Counted from the stretch's first letter, positions 1 to 11,055 are shown. The stretch is 64,000 nt of DNA from Monosiga brevicollis MX1 (GCF_000002865.3 NW_001865041.1:1811351-1875350); one strand, 5' to 3'. Translations and numbers: made by a program. The notes: a model not told the origin generated them from the sequence alone.

Positions 1-201
1 CCCAACCAACCCAGAGTCCCACCTGCCCATCCATCCATAAACAAAGTAACCTCTTCAAAAACATGAGGAGGCTCAAACTGTCAAAGACAACGAATGAACA
101 ACAAAGAAACACACACACACAAAACTGCTGTTTTATTTTATTTTTTTCGCATTTCCTGGTCTTCAGGTCAACTGTGAGAATGAGGAGGCAGGATCGCTGA
201 T

Positions 202-1293
202 ATGGCATCGTGGGGAACTAGCGGCTTGCTCGGTCGACAGCGTACAACGTCAAGGATGAAGGCATACAGCAGGGCAGTTAGCGTACGCTGCGTGTGGTTG
301 TTCCTGGTCACATGGGTTGGGGTTGCTGTTTCCCTTCATGCTCAAGCTGTGCCGGAACGCCTTGCCACGACGCTCGCCCACCTCCCTGCGACAGCGACCC
401 TGGCATTCAGCCGCGAACAGCTCTACACCAGCCAGAATGCCGCCAACCACTCCCACCCGGCACCACACAACTGGCTCTATCGCTACGTTGATCGGATTGT
501 GGTGGCGACGCTGTCAGAGCGGCGCGAGCATGTACAGGCGTTTCTCGATCACTTGAACGTGGACGCGCTGCTGTTCGACGTTCACACGGGAACAGAGGCC
601 CTTGCAAGTGCCAAGCTCCATCCAGTCGAGCAAGAGTACATACAACGACTGGACGTTGCTAGCAACGGGACAAACAAGCTGGCATTATTACATACGAAGC
701 GCGACGTGTTCAAGTGCGCGCTCAAGGCGGGGGCAACGCGATTGCTGTTCTTTGAAGATGACTTGAACTTTTTGCAGCTGAATGTGGAGCGGATACAGCG
801 GCAGATCGCGGAGATGTGGGGGAGCCTACCGCGGACATGGAATATCTTGAACCTGGGTCGGTGCCTGGCATTTTGTGATCTCCAGGTCAACTACCCCAAC
901 GGGCTAGTCCACGACCTGTTTAGCCTGTGCCACCACAGCATCGTCTTTGACGACGTGGCCATGAAAGTTCTTGTCGAAACGTTTGAAAGGCACCTACCGG
1001 CCATGGGCTCCGATCTCATGGTCGCCTTCTACACGTTCCGTGGATACCTGGTGGGGATGAGCAGCGCCGTCCCCGTTTTCTTTCAGGACCGGGGTGTGAT
1101 TAGCAGCGCACTGCACAGCAAAAACGACCCGCTGGTGAAGCAAGCACCGCTGACATGCATGACCCCCGACATGGAGGCGCGAGGGCGCACTGGTTCATTC
1201 AAGGATGTTGATGTGACCATTTACGACATGCCCAAGCAGCCACAGGCCCCCATTGATGTGGCGACGGCGATGGCCGGTCGCACCATAATCTAG
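202..1293 (+). CDS. Putative EDD-motif glycosyltransferase, type II membrane protein
   Basis: Single uninterrupted reading frame of 363 residues. Near the N-terminus (about residues 28-48) a basic stretch precedes a hydrophobic segment (WLFLVTWVGVAVSL), which reads as a signal anchor for the secretory pathway. The rest resembles family-25-like glycosyltransferases: a segment reading RIVVATLSERREHVQAFLDH, then LLFFEDDLNF with the acidic EDD triad that in such enzymes coordinates the metal and the nucleotide sugar. A Golgi or ER lumenal glycosyltransferase is the likely role; donor and acceptor sugars cannot be read from the sequence. Two in-frame methionines (202 and 256) could start the protein; the second lies just before the anchor. 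The absence of introns is unusual for this window. The family call rests on the motif and overall feel rather than a full alignment. Confidence 0.6.
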   Translation: MASWGTSGLLGRQRTTSRMKAYSRAVSVRCVWLFLVTWVGVAVSLHAQAVPERLATTLAHLPATATLAFSREQLYTSQNAANHSHPAPHNWLYRYVDRIVVATLSERREHVQAFLDHLNVDALLFDVHTGTEALASAKLHPVEQEYIQRLDVASNGTNKLALLHTKRDVFKCALKAGATRLLFFEDDLNFLQLNVERIQRQIAEMWGSLPRTWNILNLGRCLAFCDLQVNYPNGLVHDLFSLCHHSIVFDDVAMKVLVETFERHLPAMGSDLMVAFYTFRGYLVGMSSAVPVFFQDRGVISSALHSKNDPLVKQAPLTCMTPDMEARGRTGSFKDVDVTIYDMPKQPQAPIDVATAMAGRTII

Positions 1294-2178
1294 GCCACGT
1301 GCCCATGATCGCACCCGCCTGCACGAGCCGTGGCCAACGGCGAACAGCGGCCAACAGCATCAAGAGCCCGCGCGTGTCACGCGCAAGAAGTAAACGGAGC
1401 CAGACCATCTAACCTCACCGACACGCTGCATGACCAACGCATCGACTCCCGCGCGCCAGCATGTCTTTATCCTCCGCCTCTCTATGAGCATCGAGTCTGC
1501 TCATGGGATACGCATACACGTTTGCAACGGCTGCAAACTGAGGGACCCACATGCAGAAACAAAATCAGGTTTCCATCGAACCTGCCGCGGCTACGGAAGA
1601 GCCGCCTGGGGGATCATTTACAGATAATCATAACAGACAGCCTCACACTTGGCCACGACTATAACATGCGCTCTTGGCCCTACGTAATTGAATCAAACTT
1701 CCCCAAAGACAATCCTTCTTCTTGTCTCAGGAAGGGTGTAGAGAGAGGAAGGACATGCGATCCGACTGCTGGCAGACGGCGATCCCTCACCCTCGCCCAC
1801 CCTTCCCCCCCCCCCCCCCAACGCCCACGTACCGCACGCACGACCAATTGCCAAAATTCAAAAGATGACGTTGTGTGTTGACTGACTTTGTTTTTCTTTT
1901 TCTTTTTTTGTTCACAGTCAGTGACTTTTTTTTTTTTTGGGTCACATAGGTGAGTCTGCGACAGGGCGAAGTGAGGGACAAGGAGGTTGAATGCAGGATC
2001 TGTCTTGAAAAGGGGAGAGGGGAGAGGGGAGAGAGGAGAGAGTGAGGATGCGAGAGGCTGAGAGGGACGGAGCCTTGGGGAAGGGGTAGTGTTAGCTCTG
2101 ATCGTCAGAGCTTGAGGCAGGTGGCCGTTGCGTTGGATGGCTGTCGCGACGCGTGGCAGCTCGGATCCGACGAAAGGC

Positions 2179-2210
<32 letters not shown>

Positions 2211-2325
2211 GGGAGAGAGAGGGAGAGAGAGTCGTGCACAAACGCTGAGATGCAACTCACGTCTCCCTGCTTTGCTACACGCGCACACTTAGCATCCTCT
2301 CAACGTGGGCCAACAACCGTTTACC
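1294..2325. other. Intergenic spacer with simple repeats
   Basis: There is no convincing gene here. The stretch holds a C-run near 1806-1819, T-rich runs near 1895-1940 and a GA microsatellite at 2177-2230. ORFs on both strands are low-complexity (Ser-Leu or Arg-Glu repeats) and are read as shadows of the microsatellite. It must contain the promoter of the zinc transporter starting at 2326, but I see no clear core element. Confidence 0.6.
2177..2230. repeat. (GA)n microsatellite
   Basis: Nearly pure GA/GGA dinucleotide tract about 100 bp upstream of the zinc transporter start. Confidence 0.9.
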
Positions 2326-4652
2326 ATGACCCGCGCGATGCGCTTCATTCTGCCGGCTCTTGCACTGGCTCTCGCGCTGGTGGTGCAGGCTCAGGCGCAC
2401 GACGTGGCTGCTGGCAAGGCACGGTAAGCAGTCCGTTGTCCTTACCTCACAGCGTAGGGTTTGATCAACATCACGGCTCAAGCGCCAACTTTGATTTTTT
2501 TGATGGGCTTTGCTCCCTCCTCTATGTTTATTGACGACGCAATGACGTGTGCAGCTGGTCTCGAGCAGCCAATGAGCAGCCGGCCGCCCATGCCCACGCT
2601 CACGACCACCACGGTCATGCCCACGCCCACGACCACGGTCATGCCCACGCTCACGACCACGGTCATGCTCACGCCCACGACCACGACCATGACCACCACG
2701 GTCATGAACACGCCCACGCGCACGATCACGCTGCCCATCATCACGCTCACGAGCACAAGCATACCCATGAGGATGGACATGCCCATGCTCATGCCCATGC
2801 CCATGCCCATGAAGATCATGATCAAGTCCCAATTGCCTCGACGGGCTCACTCATCGACACCACCATCTGGCTTCAGGCGCTTGGAAGCACCGTCCTGATT
2901 AGTGCTGTACCTGCAGCCTTGTTGCTTGTGGTGCCACTCGATCCCTCCCACCCTTCTGCTCAATCTCTTCTCAAGGTCTCAAAGTTGTTCCTCATACCAA
3001 GTTGGGTGCCAAACAAGCACTCGTCCTTCCTTACCTTTTTCTTCCTCCCTCCCGCCGCCCCACATTTTTCTCCCATGATCACGTGCAGGTCTTGCTGGCC
3101 TTTGCTGCGGGCGGACTTCTTGGTGATGCTATCCTCCACCTTATGCCACATGCCTCAGCAGATATGGCTGGTACGAGAAGCAAACACTGGGCAAACTCGC
3201 CCTTCCTTTTCAAAATCTCGTCACCTCCTTCTCCTGGCGTTTGCGCTGCCACGTTCCGCTTGTGTAACAGCCCAACTGTCTTGCTCGGGCGTAGGGGGAC
3301 ACAGCCATGGTCATGGCCATAGCCACGGTCATAGTCACGGCACTGATGGTGAAGGTCACGATCATTCTGGCGACCTCCTCTCCGGCTTGAGCTTGCTTGC
3401 CGGCATTCTGACATTCCTTCTCGTGGAAAAAGTATGCGTGGCTCTTGTTCTCTTATTGCTTTGAGGACAAAACATTTTTGTGCTCTACACGGGCTGAAAG
3501 CAGACATGCCTTCACAAATCCCTATTATCTGTTGTAGATGATGCGCAGCCTGAATCCGTCTGGCGGTCACGGCCACTCACACGCCGCAGGTATGTTTGAA
3601 GCAAGCGTCGCACAGCGCGCTCCTCGACATTGTCATCTTGTTGCATCCTCATGTGGCTGGCCTATTTTTATTTGATGTTCATCTGCATCATATAGCTGCC
3701 CCCAAGGAGAAGAGCGAGACAAAGAAGACCACCGCAGTCACTACGGCAGTGCCTCAGATGGCGGTTGCCGGATATCTAAACCTGGCTGCTGATTTTGTGC
3801 ACAATTTCACAGATGGGTTGGCCATCGGCGCCAGCTTTGCCACCAACTCGGCCCTGGCCTTCACGACTGTGGTGACTATTCTTTTGCACGAGGTCAGTTA
3901 GCCGACTCTTGATTCAAAACACTTGTCTCCTGCTTGCACGCTGTCTGCAGCCCACTTGACCATGTGCTCACCTACTTCACTCAGGTACCCCATGAGATTG
4001 GTGACTTTGCCATTCTTATTCAATCAGGCTGCTCCAAGAAGAAAGTACGTTTGTGCATCTTTGCTCATCTGCAGAGGCAAGCCGGCTGTCTTCCGATCTG
4101 GGAAGAGACGGTGAGCACAACTCAATCAGTCTACCACTGACTGCCAATGTGCGTAGGCGATCTGGCTTCAGCTTACCACCGCCATCGGTGCACTCCTGGG
4201 CACGGTTGCTGGCCTTTTGAGTGCGGAGCTCGGTGGTGTACGTTGTCTTTGCTCCCTTTTGCGTGACTGGTCTTCCCTGTTTCAGCCCTTGCATCCATTG
4301 TACATTGTGAAAGGTTTGTACGAGCTCACCTGGCCTGCTTCTCAACTTGTGTTCATGTGGGAGTAGCTGACTCCTTTCATCTTGCTGTTTACGGCGGGCG
4401 GGTTCATCTACATTGCTACCGTATCCATTCTACCGGAGCTGCTTGAGGTTCGCGTCAGGGTTCCCTCTGATCGATGCCGAATTGTTCAGACGCCTTGGCG
4501 GCACTGAGGTCTTTGCAAGCTTTGGCATGCATGCTGACGTTGAATTTTTGCGCACGCTTGAATAGGAGAGCACCGCGATTCAAACCGTCAAGGAATTGGT
4601 GGCCATTATCGTGGGCATTCTCTTTATGGTCCTCATCGTTTTTCTAGAGTAA
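2326..4652 (+). CDS. SLC39A7: ZIP-family zinc transporter, SLC39A7 (ZIP7/KE4)-like
   Basis: Multi-exon gene. Exon 1 (2326-2423) encodes a signal peptide ([20 protein letters not shown]). Exon 2 (from 2555) encodes a long His-rich lumenal stretch of alternating HAHDH-type repeats, then the first membrane segment. Later exons, each bounded by GT-AG, give the ZIP core: [20 protein letters not shown], another His-rich loop (near 3300-3360), LVEK, then [20 protein letters not shown] and [11 protein letters not shown]. These HNFTDG and HEIGD motifs of helices 4 and 5 form the metal site of the LIV-1/KE4 subfamily. The last exon starts near 4566 and ends IVFLE-stop. Family members release zinc from the ER/Golgi to the cytosol. 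A short possible exon at about 4070-4110 is left out because the KE4 alignment runs on without it. It is tail-to-tail with the guanylate cyclase. Confidence 0.9.
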
Positions 4653-5209
4653 TGACTGCTTCTCAGAGACTGTTTGGTGGCTCAACATGATCTGCACATA
4701 TGAATGTTCACGCATCCTCTGGAGTGTCATCCCGTGCCGCATTCCCAATGTGAGTTGTGACGTGCAAAGCGATGTTCCCAAATCTTCCCGTGTCAGACAT
4801 TGCATACCTGCCATAAACAATCGATTGCATGTCTTCTATTCGTATCATGATTTGGGATGAGTTCCAAGGCCGCTGAACTCACGAGTAGGCCAAAGTTATC
4901 AAGAAAAAACAAAATGACGCCAGTTATTGGTGTTCGCATCATTCGGAGGTTATGTGGACTGTCTCTTCACAAAACGGTATAAACAAGATTCACAAGATTG
5001 TATCAAAATAAGGTATCAGAACCCTGGCACATGCTCTGCATATGCCGACAGCACAGCTGTCATCCAATATTATTGCGCCAAAACTGCTTGAGAATGAGCC
5101 AGATTGCAGAGGCTTTATCGGCGCAGAGGGCTGAAAATGTGAAAGGCCACCAGGTGGGCTGCAGAATATATCCAAAGGGCTTGAAGGCGCGCCATTGTCA
5201 AAATACAGG
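4653..5209. other. Convergent 3' spacer
   Basis: Lies between the 3' ends of the zinc transporter (+) and the guanylate cyclase (-). No coding signal stands out; it presumably holds both 3' UTRs and polyadenylation sites. Confidence 0.55.
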
Positions 5210-8156
5210 TTACACAATTGATGTCATCCGGCGGCGGATGAGAGATGATTGTGTAAACGGCGAGGGCTGCACACTGGGCATACTCTCCTCTTGACTGCCC
5301 ACGGAGGTATATGCCGAGTCCAGCAGGTTTTGCTCAATAAACATGGGAGGTGGAAGGAGCTCGGCGTCCACCTGCTCGTACCCAACGAGGAAATAGGTTT
5401 GCATGTGTCCTTTGCCCTTGGCCTTGACGCCACCCTTGCGAGCCACAAATCGGAAAGCCGGGTTCTGGGCTACAATCATGTCGCGCATGTGCTCGGTCAG
5501 CTGGATACAGTTGGGTACGCCTGTACTCTCCATGCGCGAGGCTGTATTGACGCAATCGCCAAGGATGTTGAACTTTGGTCGTTCCTTGCCAACAATACCT
5601 GTTTCGAGTGAGGCGTTGCAGATGTGAGAAGCATGCCTCGCATCCAGCATCCAGCACTGCGAGGAGAAACCGAAAACCGGAAGCTCAACGAAAAACAACA
5701 AAAAGACGAGCAAAACAATCAACGAGTCGGACCGGACCTGTGACGACAGGGCCGCAGTTGAAACCACAGCGAACGGATAAAGGTTTTCCATCGGCAGGAG
5801 ACATGACCGTGCTGCTGAATTTGACGAGATCAATGGCAAAAGCAGCAATGCGGGCTGCATAAAGTTCATCGGGCTCGGGTAAACCAGTGGCCACGATAAA
5901 ACAATCTCCAATAGTCTCATATCTATTGAGAAACGACGCACAGGCGTGTGATGAGCGCTCGGGCAGGTGCTAGCGATAGGGCTCCGGGGTAGATGCACAG
6001 TCAACAGTGCCGGCTCTCACTTATAAACGCCATGCTTGTCACAGAGGCGATCAAAACCGAGGAAAAGTTCGTCAAGCATCTCCATAATCTAAAGCACCGA
6101 GTCACAATGAGAAGGCGCGTAGAAGAAGGCAAGATGAGCACAAGAGATTTTAACAGCCCAGAACAATCGAGTGCGCACGTACCGCCTTGGGAGACACTTG
6201 GGCGCTCATACTAGTGAACGAGCAAATGTCACTGAAGAGCATGGCGCAAGTGTCGTATTCTTTCGGCTCAACACTGCTGCCCTCAGCTAGGCGAGAGGCG
6301 ATGGACTCGGGTAGCATGGTGTGAAGGAGCGCTTCACTCTTGTCCTTTTCGATGCGCACGTCCGCCAGGGCGCGATCGAGGAAGGCGGTCGTTTCTTCGA
6401 GCTGGGACACCAGGTTGATTGTAGCAAGAAGATGATTGTTGGCCAGCAGAAAGTCACGGGCCCCCGAGCTGGCTGGAAAGTCGGAGATGCTGACACCACG
6501 CTCTTGAAGATCTTCAAGCGAGCGCAGGCTGGGTAAGCCCAGAAAGAGCGCACGAGAGGTGCTAATCTGTAAAATCTGGCCCTTCATCTTGAGACAAGAC
6601 GTGGCATGAAGGATTGTCATCATGCTGGCAAGTGAGGCCACTGAGTCCTTACGCGAAGAGGCGCTGGACGTAAAAGGGCATGCTTGCTGTTGGAGTAGAG
6701 CAATATTGGGGCTGCGAGGAGGCATGGAAATTGGGCCTGCGTGAGTCGGCATCATGGCCGTGTTCATGGCAGGTCTGAGGTTGGATTGCGAAAGGGTCGG
6801 CTCCTCTGTGTCCGTGTTGCGAATCTCCATGAGGTAGCAAACGTTGTTGTGCTTGCAGATGCTGTCAAAGGAAAGCTTGGTCAGGACTGGGCGTATGACA
6901 CGAACCAGCTTGTTCAAGGACATGCCCTCGTGGAAGTTGGGAATGAGGCGGTGCAGGGCGGTGCCAAGGCTACGGATGGCAAGGGTCTCATCAAATTCAA
7001 TGTGCCAAGGAAAGAGCTCATCTACTTGGGCCGTAGTCAGACCGGAGACACTGCCCATGGGGCCGATGGCCTCAAGTGTTTGGCGACGTCGAGCCCGATA
7101 GTGGAAGGGGAGTTGGATGAAAAAGACGTCATGATGGGCTCCTTGAGCTTTGCGTTCCAGGTAGGTCATTTCAATCTCCATGCTGTAGTATCGCTGGGCC
7201 ACCTCTGTGACGAGGCCCACCACGAGCGCGCCAAGGTTGTCGCGGGTGCTGAAATAGTGAAGTTCAAGGCCACTACCATCAACACGCTCTGAGCAGCGAA
7301 AAGATGGAGCGCGCATGCCTATCGGGGTACACGCCACACATTGGATTCAAAAATGATCAGGGACATGGCAAGTAATGGGAGAAGGAGTGGCGTAGGAGAA
7401 AGGAGCAAGGGGAACTGCAGGAAGGGGAAGGGGAAAAGGCATGCGTGCCGCATGGATGTTGGTTGCCTTATGGCGCAAGCATGAATCGATGAGCTCCTCA
7501 CCCGGGTAAATAAGGCTCAGAAACTGGTGGAGGTTGTCGAGATTCTCCATGAACTCGTGGAAGGTGCTGCCCATGGCAAGGAGTAACTTGTCATAGGATC
7601 GCTCTGGTGGGAGTCGGGCGAGGTGAGCCAAGAGGCGCGGCCGTGCCTTGGGATTGTGGGTGGTGTCGTGGCAGGCACATGGCGGTGACACACCTTCTGT
7701 GAGGTCAAGGAAAGCAATGCCGACTTGATACAGGAGATCATCGAGCGTCCGCCCGAGGACCTTAAGGCCAGCGCAAGAGTGTGTTTAGAATGCGCGTGAA
7801 GGTCGTGAGTTGAAATGACGCTGTGGAGGCGAAGCCATAACTGGTTGGTTTGAGAACAGACCTTGCAGGCGGCATCTAGAATCATGAGCGTGTCCTTATC
7901 GTTGTAGTTGACATGGGCCTGGAGGATGTCGACACCTTGCAAGCCGGCCATCTTAACGATAACCTTGAGTTTTGCTCGACCGTCTTCCAGGGACAGGACG
8001 AGACGAGCGAGCGCCTGGGGTGCGGGTTGAAGCAAGGGGGGAGGGGGGGGGGTGTTGTGTGGAGCGAGGGTGAATGAGCAAGGTCATGGGACATTGCCGT
8101 ATCAGCCACGACGCAGCATTGATGCTTCGACCAACCTCATGAACGATGCCAAACAT
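5210..8156 (-). CDS. Soluble guanylate cyclase with heme H-NOX domain (beta-like)
   Basis: Intron-rich gene read on the reverse strand, starting MFGIVHE at 8156 and joining to ALARLVLSLEDG at 8014, which matches the start of beta-subunit H-NOX domains. The H-NOX ends FMENLDNLHQFLSLIYPG, then MRAPSFRCS across an intron. The His of NLHQF (codon 7527-7529, about residue 106) aligns with the proximal heme ligand His105 of human beta-1, and LHYFSTR (7242-7256) keeps the YxSxR heme-propionate motif. Next come the HNOBA/PAS region (ELFPWHIEFDETL to CYLMEI), a coiled-coil linker and the cyclase domain: LFSDICSFTS, VYKYETIGDCFIVATGLP and ILGDCVNTASRMES, ending MTSIV. Both metal aspartates, the purine-selecting Glu of YET, and the Asn and Arg of VNTASR are present. 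The usual Cys before the LGD segment is Asn (codon 5567-5569). The family makes cGMP from GTP in response to nitric oxide. The start is supported by alignment, not by promoter signals. Confidence 0.92.
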
Positions 8157-8577
8157 GGCGTCGGGTTTTTTGTCGGTAAGCTGACAGGCGTCTAGTGGCC
8201 GGCTGTCAGGGCCGAGCACAGCGAGACAGGAGGTCGAGAGTCTTCGAGGCAAATGGATGAATGCGCGGTCTCCTGCCCTGACGACTGGAAAAGTAGGATA
8301 GGACGTAGCTTTCTTGAGGCTGACGAGATGAGACGTGAGACTGATGAGGTGGTCGAGCCGTGGTCGGGCCGTAATCAAGCGGACAACGCTAGAGGACAGC
8401 TATGCTGCAGGGGCTAAACATGCTCGATGTATCATTCAGGTCCGAGTTGGTGCGCGTTGGGAAAGCGAAAGGGTATGTGATGGCAATGTTGGTAGCAAGA
8501 AACTGCCGATGTGTCGTGCCAGAGGACCATGAGCCTGTCGTCTGCCTGCTGGTGGCAAAGCTGAAACACGTCATGGC

Positions 8578-8979
8578 TCAACGGAGGAAACGGTTCATGG
8601 GTTCGCGCATTTGTGTTGGGGCTCTAGAGCCCAAGACGAGGAGTGTTCGGACCAGCGAAAGATGCTGATCGAACTGAATGGACGAGATTTTGATGGTGGA
8701 AGAAAAGGTGTGGCTGTTGAGCGAGCGTTGGGCGAGCGACCCCAAGGCATACCACAGGGTCTGAGCCCGTGATGTTGTTGTTGTCGCTGAAGCAGTTGGG
8801 TGGCGCCGGGTATGCGTGGGTGGGCCACCCATTCTTCTTTCAACGACGGCTACCCGCATCAACTCCATGCACCGTCCAAGCCCAGCATCATCAGAGGGGC
8901 GCTCGCTCACCCATCTCCTCCTGATAGCTGGCCAGACTTGCAACCAACAAACTGCTCCCAACACCAAAAAAACAAACAA
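8578..8979 (-). CDS. Unassigned ORF with N-terminal hydrophobic segment (doubtful)
   Basis: A 133-residue open frame on the reverse strand starts MFVFLVLGAVCWLQVWPAIRRRW, which would read as a signal anchor followed by positive charges. A middle part is low-complexity (Thr-rich), and the end (TLWYALGSLAQRSLNSHTFSS onward) looks more protein-like. It points the same way as the guanylate cyclase, about 0.4 kb upstream. It could be an exon of an unrecognised membrane protein, or chance. No homology is recognised. Confidence 0.2.
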   Translation of the reverse strand: MFVFLVLGAVCWLQVWPAIRRRWVSERPSDDAGLGRCMELMRVAVVERRMGGPPTHTRRHPTASATTTTSRAQTLWYALGSLAQRSLNSHTFSSTIKISSIQFDQHLSLVRTLLVLGSRAPTQMREPMNRFLR

Positions 8980-9497
8980 CCCGACAGAAGTGGCGAACTG
9001 GGTTTGGACACAGAAATTTGTGACATTTTGCAGCTCTGCATCGGCTTCAAGTGTGATGATGTGACGTTATACCCTTAGACTCGAGTGCAAATGGGTGTGG
9101 TGCATGCTTTGGAATTGGTGGCTTGGGTTTGTCCTGATGAAAAGGTTGGGGGCGCGGCAGGTGCGATTGGGGCAAGGGTGGTGGGGGCAAACACCGAGAA
9201 AGACTTGAGTAGGAGGAGGTGGTGTGGGGCAGAAGGAAGGAGGACGCCAACAGTGGCACCCCCACGCAACCCCCCTTCTCTATTTCGCCTTGACCACTTG
9301 GCACCTGAGAATAATAAGAGCCAACTGTTGGGTCTGGCAGATCAACTCACCTCCCTACGGCATGGGACCCCCTTTCCACGCCCCTGGGGCTGACGTCAGG
9401 GGCTATGCGGGCCTTTCGGTTTCATCGCATATCTGATGAAACTTTGTTCTATTTGTCGGCGAGCAAGAGTGGTGATGGGTCTGAACGCCGCTGCCAT

Positions 9498-10125
9498 CTA
9501 TCTGGTTTGGGGCTGGTTGGCTGGACAAGACACGACGCGTTCTTGCTCATGCAAGTGGTCTACTGCACAAATCCGGGCCTTTCCACATCTCTTGTGAGAC
9601 TTTGGCTTTTGTCGGAGATCAGCATGCTTTGGGTGTGCAGCTGGGCTCTTGTGCTCTTCGACGATCAAAATGACGTGTATGGGTGATGGGTGGGGTGTCG
9701 TTTGGAGCTGAGGGCCGTGAGTCAAGGCGAGAGACAGGGGTCGTTCGGCACAGGCATCATCAGGGTACTCTTGGTTTGGACCTAACACGACGTTCCAGGG
9801 CCAAGCCGTCGCGAACTGAGAGGAATCAAGGTTAAGTTCACGCCGAACCTTAGGATAGAACAACCAAGCCAAAGTACGGTTTACGTACGACCGCGTACAC
9901 AGCCACTCCTCTGCCCATTCATCTGCCATCTGCCCTGAACTGACCAACTTGGATCAAGTGTGAAGCGAGCACAATCTTGAGGCCAAACAGCGGACACAAT
10001 CTACACAACTCCGGTTCACCTACCTCGATATGGCAGTCGCCAACTCTTTTCACTGTGAACGCACTGTCCATCAAGGCAAATCCATGAAAGCGTACATCCA
10101 AAGGAAAGCGTATATCCAGTGCCAT
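9498..10125 (-). CDS. Unassigned two-part ORF (doubtful gene)
   Basis: On the reverse strand a frame from 10125 reads MALDIRFPLDVRFHGFALMD and is followed by a good donor (GTAGGTGA) after a phase-0 Glu codon near 10024. A second frame (9947-9498) includes YVNRTLAWLFYPKVRRELNL and ATAWPWNVVLG. The two could be exons of one gene, but the candidate acceptors I tested either give early stops or are weak (GAG), so no confident model results. No family is recognised. Confidence 0.2.
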
Positions 10126-10770
10126 TCGATAGCGCGTGTTATATCAGCAGGGGGTGGCTTGCTCACGAAGGGCTGGCAGCGGTAATCGTTGCATGGTGAC
10201 GCAGGCCATACACATGGCAATCGTGCTCGCAAGAAACCCGCCGAACTTCTCGAGCCCTCTCTTTCACCCTAGCGTTATGGTCTTTGCATGTAAACCAACG
10301 AAAAGGACTTGGCTCGTGTCTGCAGCGTCCCAAAAGTTTCACTCATCACTTCCCCTCGCCAGGTCCCTGGATCCCGAGCCCACCGCCGTCCCAAAAGGCA
10401 GGGGCTTGACAACCAGAACCCTCTCAGGGGCAACGGGACTGGTTGCCGCTGTCGCGAGCCTCAATGAGCCACGCGTCGCCATACGCTTTGCTAAATCGCC
10501 ATGCATCCCGTTTCAAGCTCATGGGCCGGACCGCCTTACCAAGTACTCGCTCCTCACCAGCTGGCCAATTCAGGGGTTTCTGTTTGGATTTATTTCTCTT
10601 GCTTTCCTCCACATGTGAGCCGGCACTGGCTCTACGCCCGCCGTTACTTGGCCGCTGTGATCCTCTGCGCGCGGTGCCCAATTCTGCCGCCGAAGCGGTG
10701 CCAGTGGCATTTTCAAATTGCCACAGGCTTGTTTTCCCTTGAATGACGAGCTTTTTAACAGACCTCCATC

Positions 10771-11055
10771 ATGGCAAACCTCTGTCATCTAGCTTTTGTG
10801 GCCTTGCTTCTCGCACTCGCGCTGCAAGCCCCCGGGGCTCGTGCTGGCACTCGCGACCTTCGTGATGGTGTCTGGCCAATGCGACACCCGCACGCTTCAC
10901 AGGGCCTTGGTCTGGGCTTTCCAGATGACCTTGAATTGGAGTCAAGCACGATGCGCCACCCGGCCCACGACGTCAAAACCATCTTGACTGTAAATCCCAT
11001 GCTTCGGAGCAATGCAACTGATGCCGATCAACGTCCGAGGCGAGCGTGCGCCTAA
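10771..11055 (+). CDS. Small putative secreted protein
   Basis: Frame of 94 residues with a textbook signal peptide (MANLCHLAFVALLLALALQA, then PGARAG with a plausible Ala-x-Ala cleavage site). The mature part is short, without membrane segments, rich in Arg, Pro and His, and has one dibasic-type site (RPRRAC) near the end. It could be a secreted peptide precursor or a small extracellular protein. Nothing is recognised by family. No intron is needed, but the last residues could be replaced by splicing. The signal peptide is the main support for a real gene. Confidence 0.4.
   Translation: MANLCHLAFVALLLALALQAPGARAGTRDLRDGVWPMRHPHASQGLGLGFPDDLELESSTMRHPAHDVKTILTVNPMLRSNATDADQRPRRACA

Larger units (their letters stand above)
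8157..10770. other. Stretch with unassigned ORFs, no clear gene
   Basis: About 2.6 kb upstream of the guanylate cyclase. It includes a G-run near 8036-8050, two reverse-strand ORF groups described separately (8578-8979 and 9498-10125), and forward ORFs that look like shadows. I recognise no domain here. It may hold the cyclase promoter and one or two lineage-specific genes. Confidence 0.5.

Noticed and set aside
1-201. Upstream exon of the glycosyltransferase
   Set aside because: A-rich and CA-rich sequence without an open frame or recognisable splice signals leading into the gene.
1680-2288. 202-residue reverse ORF rich in Ser-Leu
   Set aside because: It is the antisense of the GA microsatellite and T-runs; similar Ser-Leu ORFs appear at every CT/GA tract in the window.
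2275-2850. Reverse ORFs rich in Arg-Gly-His and Met-Gly-Val over the His-rich region
   Set aside because: Shadows of the His-Ala-His-Asp coding repeat of the zinc transporter; the forward frame has signal peptide, splice sites and ZIP motifs.
4070-4115. Extra exon of the zinc transporter
   Set aside because: Splice-like borders exist, but including it breaks the continuous ZIP7 alignment (CSKKK joined to AIWLQL); kept only as a possible alternative exon.
10136-10618. 160-residue forward ORF
   Set aside because: No start context, domain or signal peptide; composition resembles other non-coding frames of this GC-rich DNA.
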